Both the position numbers and the translations under genes were made by a program. Of a DNA stretch of 56,985 nt, positions 1 through 11,413 are shown piece after piece (positions within the stretch are counted from its first letter, which is position 1; every line of letters starts with the position of its first letter). This stretch comes from Pigoraptor vietnamica (lineage: Eukaryota; Opisthokonta; Filasterea), in assembly GCA_943704525.1 (NCBI GenBank), contig CALSCQ010000884.1, forward strand, positions 1 to 56,985. Direction: 5' to 3'. The notes under the pieces were generated by a model that was given only the letters and a program-made list of their open reading frames with translations, had not been told where the DNA came from and did not search any database.

Positions 1-853
1 GTTATCCAGGTGGAGACGGACAGTGTCTTGGTGTTGACGGACCCCCGCCATTGGTTTTGTATGGGTATGTATTGGGCCCCATAGTTAAGAGAATTGTTAT
101 AGGATTTCCCATACGTGTCGTCAACCAATGGCGCGCTCGCCATTGGTCCTTGGGGCGGGCGTGGCGCCAGTTACAGCGACCACAGAGTGACAGGCATTGA
201 CATGGACACGACAAGTATGGCAAGCACGAGTGCGTGGCGAGAGCTCGTCACGAAGTACAACACACACGTCAATACACGCACGCTGTGACGAACAGAGCGG
301 TCCATCCGTCGTCATTGCGGGCAGACGACTACGGACAGCCGTTCAGCACGTGCGGACACAAGAGACGAGAGTATGAAACACGCTACGAACATTTAACACA
401 ACACACACACACACACATGCACACACTCGCACGGAGATCGCGCGGAGTGGACAACTGGAGCAACACCCGAGGTGTCCGCTCAGCTGTTGGTAGACGCTCA
501 CGTGATCGATCGCGTCGTAACCGCCCCGTATGTGAGGGCTAATCCCGCACCTCACAACAGCGTAACTCTTTAAGGCATTATATTGCCAACGTGTTACGAA
601 GGTGTTACGTGGACAGTCACGTGTGAGTTTCCACGTGAAGGTTTTGTGGTTCAACTCTCTTGCGTCCTCGCATCGACCTCAAACGTTTCAACATCGAACA
701 CGATCGCCTCCCACGCACGTATGCACACTGCGTTACTATTCGGCATGCATCGCGCAAATCCAATTTGAAAGGAGTGCCGTTTACCTGACTAGCGGGTTTG
801 GGGGGACCGCCGTCACCTTTGCGCGGACAGTCTTCCGTGTGCGCTGCGCAGCC
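1..853. other. Left-edge intergenic region
   Basis: No coding exon could be supported here. Short open frames exist on both strands but none has recognisable protein content or a convincing start. A short CA run lies at about 400-420. The stretch just upstream of 854 is presumed to hold the promoter and 5' UTR of the first gene; no TATA-like element stands out. Confidence 0.5.
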
Positions 854-2115
854 ATGCAGCCGCCGCGATTGAGACTGACGCGGACGCGCGCGCTCGTGGG
901 TCTCGTCGTCGTCGTTGCCGGTAAGTGTTTGGGCAGCAACTTTCGATTCGGATTGAGATGGCGCAGTCTCATTCCCTTTCCCAACGCGAATTTTCACTTA
1001 GCGCTCGGTGCCACGTTCTCTCTCGTGGACGACTCGGAGCGCGTCAATCCGGAGGACATCAGCGATGCTGCGAGTCGCAAGCCCCAATCCCCCCTCGATT
1101 TCGACATTGTCCCTCTCGACGAGGAGGAGCGCGCCGCCGAGAAGCGCTTCGATGAGTTGCGGAAAAACAAAGTGATCGACGGAAAGGACGCGGGCGGGGC
1201 GAAGGGCGCTGCGGACCCGCGCAAGCCTGCGGGGCGCCGTAACGATAACAGCGGGGGGAATGCGAAGGGCGCGTTGGTCAACCCCGACTACGGAACGGAT
1301 TCGGACGGGAAGATTGTGCCGAAAGGGAACGTCGCCAAGGACGACGTGAGAGCGGCAGATGCGCGGCCGGAGCGGGCGGCAGGCGAACATAAGCCGGCTG
1401 TGGCGAAGGATGATAAGGCTGCTGGCAAGGACGGGGACGTGAAGGTCGTTGATAAGGATTTTGCGAAGTCGGGCGTTGGAAATCAGGGGGGACGCGACGA
1501 TGCCCCCGCTCGGCTGTCCGCGGACGGCGGTAACGCGGCGCAGCCGGCCGTGCCTCTGAAGGGCGCCGCTGCCAAGGACAGTGCTGTCCGGACTTTCTTT
1601 GCGCCCGCGTCGGGTACAAGCGCGCGCGCGTTCTACTTGGGCCGTCCTGTCGACGCCTTCGTCGCCGCGGCCATCCGACGGCGTGCATCCCTAACACCGG
1701 CCGCGCCGCCCATTTCCCCGCCACCGCGCGCGAAGAAGGCGCGCGCTGTCGCGAAGGAGGTCCCCGGGATCCCAGGCCTCCCCACTCCCCGGCGGAACCT
1801 CATGGACCTGTTTTGGCAAGCGGCGACGACGGGCGAGCTGCCCCCCGTGGCGACTGATCACGCAGCCCTATGGGAGGGCATGCGTGACTGGGGGAAGATT
1901 GGGTGGACGCCCGGGTTTCGTGAGGGAACGGTGCTCGAGATTGGCTCGGGCGGGTTTGCGCTCGGGGCGATGCAGGCGAAGAAAGTGCACGCGGCGCTGG
2001 TGCTGTGTCCGAACGGAGAAGGCGAGGTGGGGAGCGCGCGGTTGGCTTGAATATTCATTATGGGGGCCTCTTGAGCGTTGTTGCCTTTTGTTCTTGTACG
2101 GCGCTAATTTGAAGT

Positions 2116-2189
<74 letters not shown>

Positions 2190-2418
2190 TGTGTGTCTGT
2201 GTCTATGTGTGTGCGCGCGCCCTTGCATGCAGGCACGTGAGGCGACGTTGGGACGCGATGGCATGGGTTCGCTGGAGACGAAGATTGGCGCTGTTGAGGA
2301 AGATGGGATGGAGAGCGTCGTGGATGTCCTCGGAAGCCACCCGACCATGCTGTTCAGGTGATTGTAAGCGCCTCGTGTTAGCACTTGTCATTGCACACGC
2401 ACGCCACACACGCACACA

Positions 2419-2451
<33 letters not shown>

Positions 2452-5400
2452 GCACACACACACGCACGGACACACGTGGACATGCAGGTAGTCATGCACG
2501 TACACTTGTTTGTGCTTTTCCGTCGGAGATCGTTGTCCTTCTTCTTCGGTTCGCTGCTGTCGCCTTTCGTTTCTAATTGCCGCTGTGCGCATGTTTTTCA
2601 GGACCGTCTTTGTGGGTAATCTGAGCGCGACCGTGGGCACCCTCCTTCCCCACGAATTCGAGCGACTCCTCGCAAAAATCATCCTCCTCGGGCGCGATGT
2701 CATTGTTCGCGAGGTCAAATTCACTGGTAAAACGGTGGGTGTCGTGCACACACATCAACTGGGACTTTGTGTGTGCGCACTGTGTGCATGCACGTGCGAA
2801 AAACTGCTGCGAGCTAGCGCCTTTTTCTGTGTGCGGGTGGAACGAGGCATGCATACCCCAAGCCGTCCGTAGAAATCAGCGCAAGGGACGTGTTTTTTCC
2901 TTCTGTGACTCACACTTGCGTTACCACAACACGCAGGCGAGTTACTTTGCGTACTGGCCCTCGTTCAGGTTCCTCCTCGAGCGTGCCATTGCAATTGCGG
3001 GCATCGATGCGATCCCCAAAGAAATCTCGGACGCGGCGATGTGGACGTCCGTTGGCGTTCGCCTGCATCACATAGCCGTGCGCAACTTCTCGCGAGCCAT
3101 CCCACTGGAAGCGTGCGAGCGCTTCACGGCGGGCGGCACACTGGCGGGTTCGAACGGCGCCGAACAGGGCTCGTGTGCGCTCGTCGGCGTCGGGGGGGCC
3201 AACACGACGAAGGGGCAGGCGCCGCTCGAGTCGACGTTCCTGGAGCTTCGTGGTGTGCGGCATTTGCTTGCAAACGCAACGGACGCGATACCTCTGGACG
3301 CCCTCTTGTCCGTCCCGCTCGTGCACGCGGACCGAGAGGCCCTCTTCACGGTGTTGCTCGACCGGCTGTCGTCCGCTGTGCGTGTCAAGGACGACAACGA
3401 CAGCCCGTCTATCGCGTCCGACCCGTTCGCAGAGGTCCTCTCGGCCGCGACCGCCTCCCTCCACGCCTCCAACGGCACGCAGCGTATGTCCGGACTGCTC
3501 GCCTTCTACCGGCGCGACGCCGTCGACCTGCCCCTTCGTTGGCGCCTTCTCGCGCGCGGCATTGTCGGCCCGTTTGCGGACGTCGAAGAGGCGTTTGCGC
3601 TCTCCAAAGGATCCTCCGTGCCGATGACGGAAACAGTGCCTGGCGCACCGGCTGCAGTGATAGTTCCGCCGGTACCGCGGCCGCCGACGCAGTCTTCGAC
3701 GACGACAGCGACTTCGAGCGCGTCTGAGACGCAGCTCCAGGACTTTATACTGAAGATGCTTGCGGCGAATGCGGCGGAGGGCAAGGAGATGTCGATGGAG
3801 GATCTCGCCAAGGCCGTGGCCGGAAAAGTTGGATCGGAGTCGGAAAAGTTTGAGGGGGCGGAGAAGGTTGCGAAGGCGGAGAAGTCGTCGGAGCTCGAAA
3901 AGCACGCCGACGTGGGAAAGGAAGAGCCGGCGACAGGCCGCAAGTTGCTTTCCGTTTCGCTCCTTGCGCGACCGCAGCGTCTTTACAAGTCGCTGTGGGA
4001 CGCGATTGCGCCGCACGTGCGTTCGGCCGCTGCGTGGGCCCGTGGAGACACTCCGTGGTCCATACTCATTGCAGGTGGCCGCTCTGCGCTGTTGGCGGCG
4101 AAGGTGGCCAAGCGGTACCCTCGCGCGCACGTCCTCGCACTCGTGCACGAGGCAGACGAGGACGCCGCGAAGGAAGCGCGACGCCTGCGCGGCTCTCTGG
4201 CGCTCGACAACGTGGTCGTTCTGCGTGGACAGCTGGACGCGCGCACGGCCTCGCGGTTGGCCGCGTCGCCGGACATTGTGGCCGTGCAGGTGGTTGGGAT
4301 TGATGCCGTCGCCCCGCTGCTTGCCCCGCACCGGGCTGGGGGGGAGGGCGCCGATGCGTCGTTGGAGCGCCTCGTTGCCCATTATGGCAACGTGCTGTCG
4401 CTCGCACGCGTGTCTTTTCTGGAACTTCCTGGCCCCGAAACACTTTACATGGCTTGGGAGGACGCCGCCCACGAGCACGTCGCGAGTGCGGCCAGTCGCA
4501 CCGCTTTTTTCGTTCGTTTTCGAGGGCTCCTCGAGGCCGCCCTTGCCTCGGCCGAACTGCAGGGTGACGTCGAGCTGCTCGGCGACGTGGCGACGGCGGC
4601 CGGCGGCATCGTCGCGCGCGTGTTCCTGCGCAGCATTACGCGCCGCGTGGACGTCGGATGCGCGTCGGCGGACAAGGCGTCGCTGACGCTAAGACAGACG
4701 AAGCGACAGGGCCTCAAGGACAGGATATCGGCCACGCTGACACTCGCGGACGGATCCGCGGTGCCTCTCCGCCGTGCGCTAACGTCCGTCAGCCTCTCCT
4801 TTTTGATTCGCGCTGGGCTCGACTCGCTCGAGACGCGGCATTTTTTCCGCGCGTACCTCTCACTACCGCCCTCACGGAACATGTGCCCCGTGAACATCGG
4901 CGTGGCTGCGCGTGCGACGGTGGGCGCCATCCTCACGCACGACCCCGTCGGAGAGGCGCAGAAGGAAGAGGACAACTTCCACGACGACGCCAAGGCCACC
5001 GCGGCCGCCAAGAGCGATGCGCTCGTGGCTGCGTATGCGGAGGACGCCGATCCCGCGCTTGGTGACTCGGCAGCGATCGTCGAGCGCTTCCTGTCCGATA
5101 AGGCAGTGTTCTCCCTCGTCTCGCCTTTGCTGGAGAGGGAAGGCAGCGCGTCGTTCTCTTTTATGGAGTACGGGAGCGGCGATGGCCTTCTCAGCATGCT
5201 CGTCGCCCGAAAGTTCCCAAACGCGACGGTCATTTCCCTCGAGGCGGACGAGTCACGTGCCGACGCGCACTATCGGGTGGCCGAGTCGCTTGGCCTTCAC
5301 AACAACGCAGTGTGTCACCCGCCGGCTTCGACTACGGCGCCCTCGCGCGAGATTGTCACGAAGCTCTTCGAGAGTCCGGAGTTTCTGCGCTTCCAGTACG

Positions 5401-7339
5401 TCCGCGTGGAGGCCCTTGTTGCGTCGATTGCGGCTGTGAGTCGCGGCGACGTCGACACGATGTTGGGACAGCTTCTATCGACGGGGCTCACGACCCTCGT
5501 GCAGGTGCCGTCGGCCGCGACGCTTTCCCTCGCGTTCTCCACTTTCTTTCCGGCGTTTGGTCCTGCGCCTGACTCGCCGGCCGACGCCGCGGACAAGTCC
5601 CGGTTCGGGCGAACGACGTCCGGACAGGCCACGCGTTACCTGTGGGACTCGCACCCGCAGCCTGCGTTTGTGGACGCGGAGAGGCGGCTTGTGGGCGAGA
5701 CGACGAGGGCGGATACGTCCAACACGACGGTGTCTGCGAATTTACTGTCGCCGGTGGCGGCGGGGAGGGTCAATTCCCTCGAGCACATTGAGGATCCGGG
5801 GTGGCGCGTCGTCGAGGTGCGGCTGCGTAATATGTCGGCGACGGTCAACCACCACTTTGACTATCGGGTGAGAGGGGCGCGCGTGTGTTGTGCCCCTGTT
5901 TGGGGGGAGGCGTGCGTGTGTTGTGCCGTGTGTGAGAGGCGCGCGTGTGTTGTGTCCTTGTGAAAGATGCGTGCGATATACCCACGTGATGTACGACTCA
6001 CTTGACAAAACGCTCTCTGCTGTCTTGTGCATTTCATTATTTCCCATGTACTCACATACTCTCTGTCTCTCTCCCTCCTCACATAGGTGGACGGCCACTC
6101 GCGCAAGTACAATTTGCAGGCTTCGTCGAACGAAACGCACTGGTCGGTCGGCCTCGTGCGCACGAAGGACGGGTTTCGCATTCCGTACGAATCGCTCAGT
6201 GCCGTCACACTCATCGCGGTGCTCCGGATGGGCCTCGTCGCAGCGGCGCGCGACCGCCTCTACGACCTCTTCCTCAAGTTGCCGCTCTACGAGGACATGG
6301 CGCCGTGGAATATCGGTGTGTGTTGTTTTGAGTGCGTGCGTGTGTGTCCTCGTGTGTATGTATGCGTGGTGTGCGTTTTGTGCGTGTGTATGTATGTGTG
6401 CGTGTGTCTGGCATTGAATTGGGCGTACATGTGTCGTTGGCACATTCCATATTAACACATCTTTTCAGTGCTGCGCGCGGGTGTGTTGGATTACATCGAC
6501 TACGACACGCGCGACCGCACGTTCGACAAGGTCGTCCCTCTCGCGTACCAGGTCATCGCGATCCTCATGAATTATGAGCGGACCGTGAAGGACTTTGGGC
6601 GCTGCAAGGGCAAGGCGAGCACGGAGTACGGCTTCTCGTACATTGCCAGCTGCGTCGACAGCAATTTCAAGGGTCCCTGTTCGAACTCTGCGTATCCCGT
6701 GCCGTGCGGCGACGGCGAGTGCAAGGCCACGTACGTCGACTGCCTGCGGTCTGTCGCGGAGATTGAAGCGAAGCGGAGAACTGACGCCGAGAAGAGTGGG
6801 TGAAGCCTCACTGTGGAAGCGTGGGCATGGGCCTGTCTTCATTATTTGACACTCAGACACGTCGCACATGGACGCACAAACACGTACACGGAATCACACG
6901 CGCACACACGCACCCACGCAAACGCACACACATACACGCTCACACATACATACACACACACACTCTTGCGCGCACACTCTCGTACACGGTCGCGCATTCA
7001 ATACATCCACTGGTTCGTGCTAATCCATCTCTTACGATGCGGTGACTTTGACAGTTGGCACGGACGACCCCGTGCGCCGAATGGCAGCTGATCTGGAGGC
7101 GCAGGCTGCGGTTGCCGTGGGAGACGAATGGGTGCGTGTGTTTGACGTGGTTAGTTGTGTGTGGATGTGTGTCGTGTGCCACAGCCTGCTTACGCTCTTT
7201 ACTTCTGCGAGTGAGTTGCTTGAGTTTGTATGGACGTGCGTTGTGTCACTGCTTGCTTACGCTGTACTATGCCGGCGCAACGCAGACGTTCGATAAGAAT
7301 GGCCCTGCCAGGCACAAGGAGGATAAGCAGCTTGTTTGA
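854..7339 (+). CDS. Secreted protein with three methyltransferase-like Rossmann segments
   Basis: The function is not known. Nine exons: 854-920, 1002-2026, 2233-2357, 2602-2734, 2937-5867, 6087-6315, 6469-6795, 7055-7131, 7286-7339. They join in phase to about 1,655 aa. The ATG at 854 gives a signal peptide (basic stretch, then ALVGLVVVVAALGA), so the protein should enter the secretory pathway. A Lys/Asp/Ala-rich region follows. SAM-methyltransferase motif-I-like strands occur near residue 330 (VLEIGSGGFALGA), near 825 (SILIAGGRSALLAAKVAKRY) and near 1192 (FMEYGSGDGLLSMLVARKF, followed by an acidic strand end, VISLEAD). The last third holds a Cys-rich stretch (CVDSNFKGPC, CGDGECKATYVDC) that fits an oxidising lumen. 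The two small 3' exons were found by splice phase; without them the frame would end at 6803. Methyltransferase activity is inference, and the middle copy has lost the acidic motif-I context. Confidence 0.72.
2117..2196 (+). repeat. Poly-T (about 60) followed by (GT)n inside an intron
   Basis: An uninterrupted run of about 60 T is followed by about ten GT units. Both lie in the second intron (2027-2232) of the secreted methyltransferase-like gene, upstream of the acceptor at 2231-2232. The exact length is likely to vary between reads or alleles. Confidence 0.95.
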
Positions 7340-7675
7340 GGAGGCGGCCTCTGCCGAGAATCAAAGCCGGTGTCGACGACGAGATGGCGCGTGGCATTGC
7401 GCACGTGACACACGCACACATGCGCAGCGCACCTACACACCCACACCTCACCCACACACTCACACTGCACCCGCGCTCACACGCCCTCATTACGCACGCG
7501 CACACAAGCGTACGACTGTCACGATTATAATATATGCCTTCTCATGCGTCAGTGGGGGGCTTGCTGACACTGGGGCACACCTCAAGCACTGACGGGCATT
7601 CGCACTCTCGGCATCAACGACATTCGCCTTCTTTGTACAGCCTCCACTCCACCAACTTCCACCGACGCCCCTTCA
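7340..7675. other. Convergent intergenic spacer
   Basis: This spacer separates the stop of the plus-strand gene from the stop of the first WD40 gene. It holds a CA-rich tract at about 7405-7510 and no supported exon. From about 7610 to the WD40 stop it matches 9790-9850, marking one edge of a tandem duplication. Confidence 0.6.
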
Positions 7676-8932
7676 TTAGTGACTGACAGACGCAGTTGAC
7701 GTCACTCCCTCCTCACGTCCGGTCATCCCCGTCCGCCGCGCCACGTGCACGACGGTCTCCACGACGTCCACGCCTTTCGCAGTCGTCGTGAGCGTCCGTC
7801 CCGCAGACGTCTTGGTCGCCCACACCGCAACGGCATCCCACAGCCGTACAGAGCGCGCATGCGCGACCGCGAGCATGCTGCCGTCGGGAGACGCAAACAC
7901 CAGTGCAAAGCGGTCGGCAGTGGATTGGACCGCAACGGACGGCCCTTCGAGCGACGCCACGCATTTTCCCGTCCCAATATCCCACACGCGTGCCGGCGGT
8001 CCGCAGCCGGGCACGTGACTGCTCCCCGTGGCGAGGGCCTTTCCAGAGGCGCAAAACGCGAGCGAAAGCACGTGCGCTTCATCGCCGTGAACGAGGGTGG
8101 TGCGGCAGATGCCCGTTTGTACGTCCCACAAGCGCGCCGTGCCATCGTCGCTCCCCGTTGCAAGCGTTGCGCCGTCCGGAGAAAACTCCACCGAGCGGAC
8201 AATTTTCGTATGACCTCTCAACAAGTGCTTCACGGCGCCTCCTTCCGCGACGATAGCTATGCGAACCGACCCGTCGGAATGGCCCGTCACGAGCGTCCGT
8301 CCGTCTGGCGAAAACGCGACGGCGTGCGCACTCGAATTGCGTGGGACCGCGAAGCGCTCGCTCCTTGCATCGCAATCGAACACGCGAGTTTGCTCATAGT
8401 CGCGGCCAATCGCCAAAAGTTTGCCATCGGGCGAAAAGGCGGCGCACAGAACGAGACTTTCGCCTCCGCCCAGCTCGCAGATGTACTGGCCCGTCTTCCC
8501 GTCGCACATGTAGATGCCTCGCTCTTGGGACGCCACGACGTATTTCCCTTCGTCCGGTGAAAAGGCGATCGAAATGAAGGGTCCCTTGAACGCGGGCACG
8601 GTGAGGTTTCGCGGTTGCTGCTCGCCGCGGTTCCACAGCAGCGCATCTAGTCTCTCGCACAATGCCACCGAACGTCCGTCCGGCGATACCGCGACGCACT
8701 GCTGCGACGGCGCAGGCTTCGGCACATGAAACATGACGGCGCAATGCCGCTGCACGACTGGGTCCTCCGTGCGTGTGTGGCAGTCCCACACGCGCATTTC
8801 GCCAGCGTCGTTGCTCACCGCCACCGTCATTCCGTCGCGCGAAAATGCGACGGACGTTGGGGATATCTTGAACCCCTTGATTGTCCCATAACATAACTCG
8901 TCCGACACACTCAGAGATTCGACGCCCGCCAT
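7676..8932 (-). CDS. WD40 beta-propeller protein, copy A
   Basis: Intronless ORF of 418 aa. The ATG at 8932 begins MAGVESLSVSDELCYGTIKG; frame continues upstream only into a (GA)n repeat that would encode an Arg-Glu run, so the ATG is preferred. Repeated FSPDG strands are visible, each followed by a propeller blade ending in W/F-D: RVWDCHT, RVFDCDA, RLWDVQTG, RVWDIGTGK, RLWDAVAVW. That is about seven WD repeats, or one full propeller, a protein-protein scaffold of unknown partner. It is a tandem paralogue of the gene at 9850-11133; the two differ by substitutions and in-frame indels, with no stop in either. The lack of introns contrasts with most neighbours. Confidence 0.88.
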   Translation of the reverse strand: MAGVESLSVSDELCYGTIKGFKISPTSVAFSRDGMTVAVSNDAGEMRVWDCHTRTEDPVVQRHCAVMFHVPKPAPSQQCVAVSPDGRSVALCERLDALLWNRGEQQPRNLTVPAFKGPFISIAFSPDEGKYVVASQERGIYMCDGKTGQYICELGGGESLVLCAAFSPDGKLLAIGRDYEQTRVFDCDARSERFAVPRNSSAHAVAFSPDGRTLVTGHSDGSVRIAIVAEGGAVKHLLRGHTKIVRSVEFSPDGATLATGSDDGTARLWDVQTGICRTTLVHGDEAHVLSLAFCASGKALATGSSHVPGCGPPARVWDIGTGKCVASLEGPSVAVQSTADRFALVFASPDGSMLAVAHARSVRLWDAVAVWATKTSAGRTLTTTAKGVDVVETVVHVARRTGMTGREEGVTSTASVSH

Positions 8933-8941
8933 TTCTCCGTT

Positions 8942-8960
8942 GTCTCTCTCGCTCTCTCTC

Positions 8961-9007
<47 letters not shown>

Positions 9008-9070
9008 GCGAGTCGATGAGGGTTCAGCTCCTATGACTGCCACGAGTTGAGTCTCAGGGCTCGCCGGCAC

Positions 9071-9138
<68 letters not shown>
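8942..9138. repeat. (TC)n and (CA)n microsatellites upstream of WD40 copy A
   Basis: A CT-rich array at about 8942-9004 abuts the WD40-A start codon, and a (CA)n array covers about 9073-9138. Neither array is present at the equivalent position of copy B, so they expanded after the duplication. They make the copy A promoter different from that of copy B. Confidence 0.9.
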
Positions 9139-9304
9139 GGGACGAACACTCGAACATCACAAATTGTCCACGGTGTCAGGACACTTTGTCTGGATATTGT
9201 GAGTGCGATTCGCAATCAGAAAATAATGAATCGGTCAGTGTGGCTGCGCAGCGAGTGTGTGCGGAGCGAGATGGTGCGCCACAGAGGAGCTTGTGTGCGC
9301 GAGA

Positions 9305-9534
9305 AAGGCGTGCGCTCAGCCCCGTTGCAATTGTCTCTTCAGGTTCACGGCCGTTGGGCAGGGCCGGAACAGCCGAGCCAGCAGTTGTGGCGCCAGTTCG
9401 GCCCGCTGGCCGTGCCGGCCGCGCGCGGCTGCAGTCGCCGGACCCTGCGAGGCCGCCGGGTGGCGCCGCCCGGTGCCGAGATGCAGCAAAGTGCAATTCC
9501 TGTCGACATGAACGACAACAGAAGCCGTAGGAAG
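9305..9534 (+). pseudogene. Relic copy of RecQ exon 1
   Basis: This region aligns with the first coding exon of the RecQ gene at 11414-11545, including the flank just upstream (TGTGTGCGGAGCGAGATGG in both). The ATG position reads AAG (aaaggcgtgcg against caatggcgtgcg). The middle has been replaced by a longer GC-rich insert, and the 3' end keeps the CxxCxHE zinc-ligand pattern (KCNSCRHERQQ) plus the conserved donor context GAAG|GTACGCC. No RecQ body follows, so this is a non-functional remnant of a tandem duplication that spans RecQ exon 1, the shared promoter and the WD40 gene. Confidence 0.75.
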
Positions 9535-9849
9535 GTACGCCACAACGCGAGTGTTGGAGTACTAGTTTGCGACCTGAGTGCGGGTATCAGGCCGCAGTGT
9601 CGCGTGAGTACATCGGTCGCCGAGAATGTGTGCCTTACACTTGTCGTACTGCAGCCGGCACCCACGGCTACTCGAGATGACCACCGACCTCCCGTGCACT
9701 TCCCTCCGACGTCCGCTCTTCCATGAGAACGTCGAATGCGGAGCAGTGTTGGCTCTCGCACACTGCGCCGTACATTGCACTCTATCCATCGGTGCGACAC
9801 ACGCCTTTGTACAGCCCTCACTCTACAAACTTCCACCGACACCCCTTCA
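9535..9849. other. Spacer between the duplicated units
   Basis: No gene is supported. From about 9790 the sequence resembles the 3' flank of WD40 copy A, so the duplication junction lies between roughly 9550 and 9790. Confidence 0.5.
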
Positions 9850-11133
9850 TTAGTGACTGACAGACGCAATTGACGTCACTCCCTTTTCACGTCCGGTCAT
9901 CCCCGTCCGTCGCGCCACGTGAACGACAGTCTCCACGACGTCCACGCCTTTCGCAGTCGTCGTGAGCGTCCGTCCCGCAGCCATCTTGGTCGCCCAAAGA
10001 CCAACGGCATCCCACAGCCGCACAGAGCGCGCGTGCGCGACCGCGAGCATGCTGCCGTCGGGAGACGCAAACACCAGTGCAAAGGGTTTCTGAATGTCGG
10101 GAGTGGAATGGACCGCAACGGGCGGCCCTTCGAGCGACGCCACGCATTTTCCCGTCCCAATATCCCACACGCGTGCCGGGTCGCCGCCGGGCACGTAACT
10201 CTTCGTGGCGAGGGCATTTCCGGAGGCGCAAAACGCGAGCGAAAGCACGTGCGCTCCGTGAACGAGGGTGGTGCGGCAGATGCCCGTTTGTACGTCCCAC
10301 AAGCGCGCCGTGCCATCGTCGCTCCCCGTCGCAAGCGTTGCGCCGTCCGGAGAAAACTCCAACGAGCGGACAACGTCCGCGTGACCTCTCAATACGTGCT
10401 TCACGGCGCCTCCTTCCGCGACGATAGCTATACGAACCGACCCGTCGGGACTGCCCGTCACGAGCGTCCGTCCGTCTGGCGAAAACGCGACGGCGTGCGC
10501 ACTCGAAAAATGTGCGAGCTCCGAACGGCGGCCGATGTGCTCGCTCCTTGCAGCGCAGTCAAACACGCGCACTTGATCATGCTCGCGGCCAATCGCCAAA
10601 AGCTTGCCATCGGGCGAAAAGGCGGCGCACAGGACATGGCAGTCGTTACTTCCGTCCAGCTCGCCGATGGACAGGCCCGTCTTCCCGTCCCACATGAGGA
10701 CGCCTCGCTCTCTGCATGCCACGATGTATTTCCCTTCGTCAGGAGAAAATGCGATCGACTTGAAGGGTCCCTTGTTTCCAAACGTGGGCACGGTGAGGTT
10801 TCGCGGTTGCTGCTCGCCGCGGATCCACAGCCGCGCCATTAGTCTGTCGCACACCGCAACCGCACGTCCGTCCGGCGATACCGCGACGCACTGCTGCTGC
10901 GACGGCGCAGGCTTCGGCACATGAAATCCCTGAACACGATTCCACGGTACGACGGCAACCTCAGCGGGTGTGCGGCAGTCCCACACGCGCAATTCGCCGT
11001 CCACACCGCCCATGGCCACCGTCACAGTTCCGTCGTTCGAGAAAGAGACGCCGGCGGACGTCAGGGTTTCCCCGGCGTCGATGGTCCCAAGGCAGAACTC
11101 GTCCGACACGCTCAGAAATGCGAAGGTCGCCAT
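9850..11133 (-). CDS. WD40 beta-propeller protein, copy B
   Basis: Intronless ORF of 427 aa. The ATG at 11133 begins MATFAFLSVSDEFCLGTIDA, co-linear with copy A. The same series of FSPDG and RLWD/RVWD blades is visible, giving about seven WD repeats. It differs from copy A by scattered substitutions and codon-multiple indels, for example around the RSELAHFSS segment, which suggests both copies are under selection. It sits head-to-head with RecQ at 11414 with a start-to-start gap of about 280 bp, implying a bidirectional promoter. The molecular role is unknown beyond scaffolding. Confidence 0.88.
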   Translation of the reverse strand: MATFAFLSVSDEFCLGTIDAGETLTSAGVSFSNDGTVTVAMGGVDGELRVWDCRTPAEVAVVPWNRVQGFHVPKPAPSQQQCVAVSPDGRAVAVCDRLMARLWIRGEQQPRNLTVPTFGNKGPFKSIAFSPDEGKYIVACRERGVLMWDGKTGLSIGELDGSNDCHVLCAAFSPDGKLLAIGREHDQVRVFDCAARSEHIGRRSELAHFSSAHAVAFSPDGRTLVTGSPDGSVRIAIVAEGGAVKHVLRGHADVVRSLEFSPDGATLATGSDDGTARLWDVQTGICRTTLVHGAHVLSLAFCASGNALATKSYVPGGDPARVWDIGTGKCVASLEGPPVAVHSTPDIQKPFALVFASPDGSMLAVAHARSVRLWDAVGLWATKMAAGRTLTTTAKGVDVVETVVHVARRTGMTGREKGVTSIASVSH

Positions 11134-11413
11134 CGCAGTCGGTGCTTTTTCTGTGCCTTTCACAAACACACGAGAAGAATATGGGAAGAATATGACGAGG
11201 CGAATGGAGATAAAGTGTGCGTGGCGTGGAACAGTAAGACACAACAGTCCACCGTGTCTGGATAGGATGTCAGGACACCGCCATGTCCATCACCATCGGC
11301 GCCAGACTGCGCCCGCGTGCAATTCGCAATCAGATTCAGGCTTGGAAGTGTTTGACAGTGTGTGCGGAGCGAGATGGTGCGCCACAGAGGCGCTTGTGCT
11401 TGTGTATGTGGCA
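11134..11413. promoter_or_regulatory. Presumed bidirectional WD40-B / RecQ promoter
   Basis: The start codons of two divergent genes are about 280 bp apart. The equivalent region of the upstream unit is partly conserved: CGCAATCAGA at about 9210 matches the same decamer at about 11328, and GTGTGCGGAGCGAGATGGTG occurs in both. No TATA box was seen. The assignment rests on geometry and paralogue conservation. Confidence 0.45.

Noticed and set aside
1-90. Possible last exon of a gene entering from the left
   Set aside because: The open frame (VIQVETDSVLVLTDPRHWF) is short, with no recognisable domain and no acceptor in view.
602-853. Upstream in-frame extension of the first gene
   Set aside because: It would begin at a non-ATG codon and place residues before a good signal peptide; the ATG at 854 is preferred.
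2910-4478. Minus-strand ORF of 522 codons
   Set aside because: Arg-rich mirror of exon 5 of the secreted methyltransferase-like gene.
6796-6803. Stop at 6803 as the end of the first gene
   Set aside because: A GTGGGT donor at 6796 joins in phase to two further small exons with coherent sequence (GTDDPVRRMAADLEAQAA, then TFDKNGPARHKEDKQLV).
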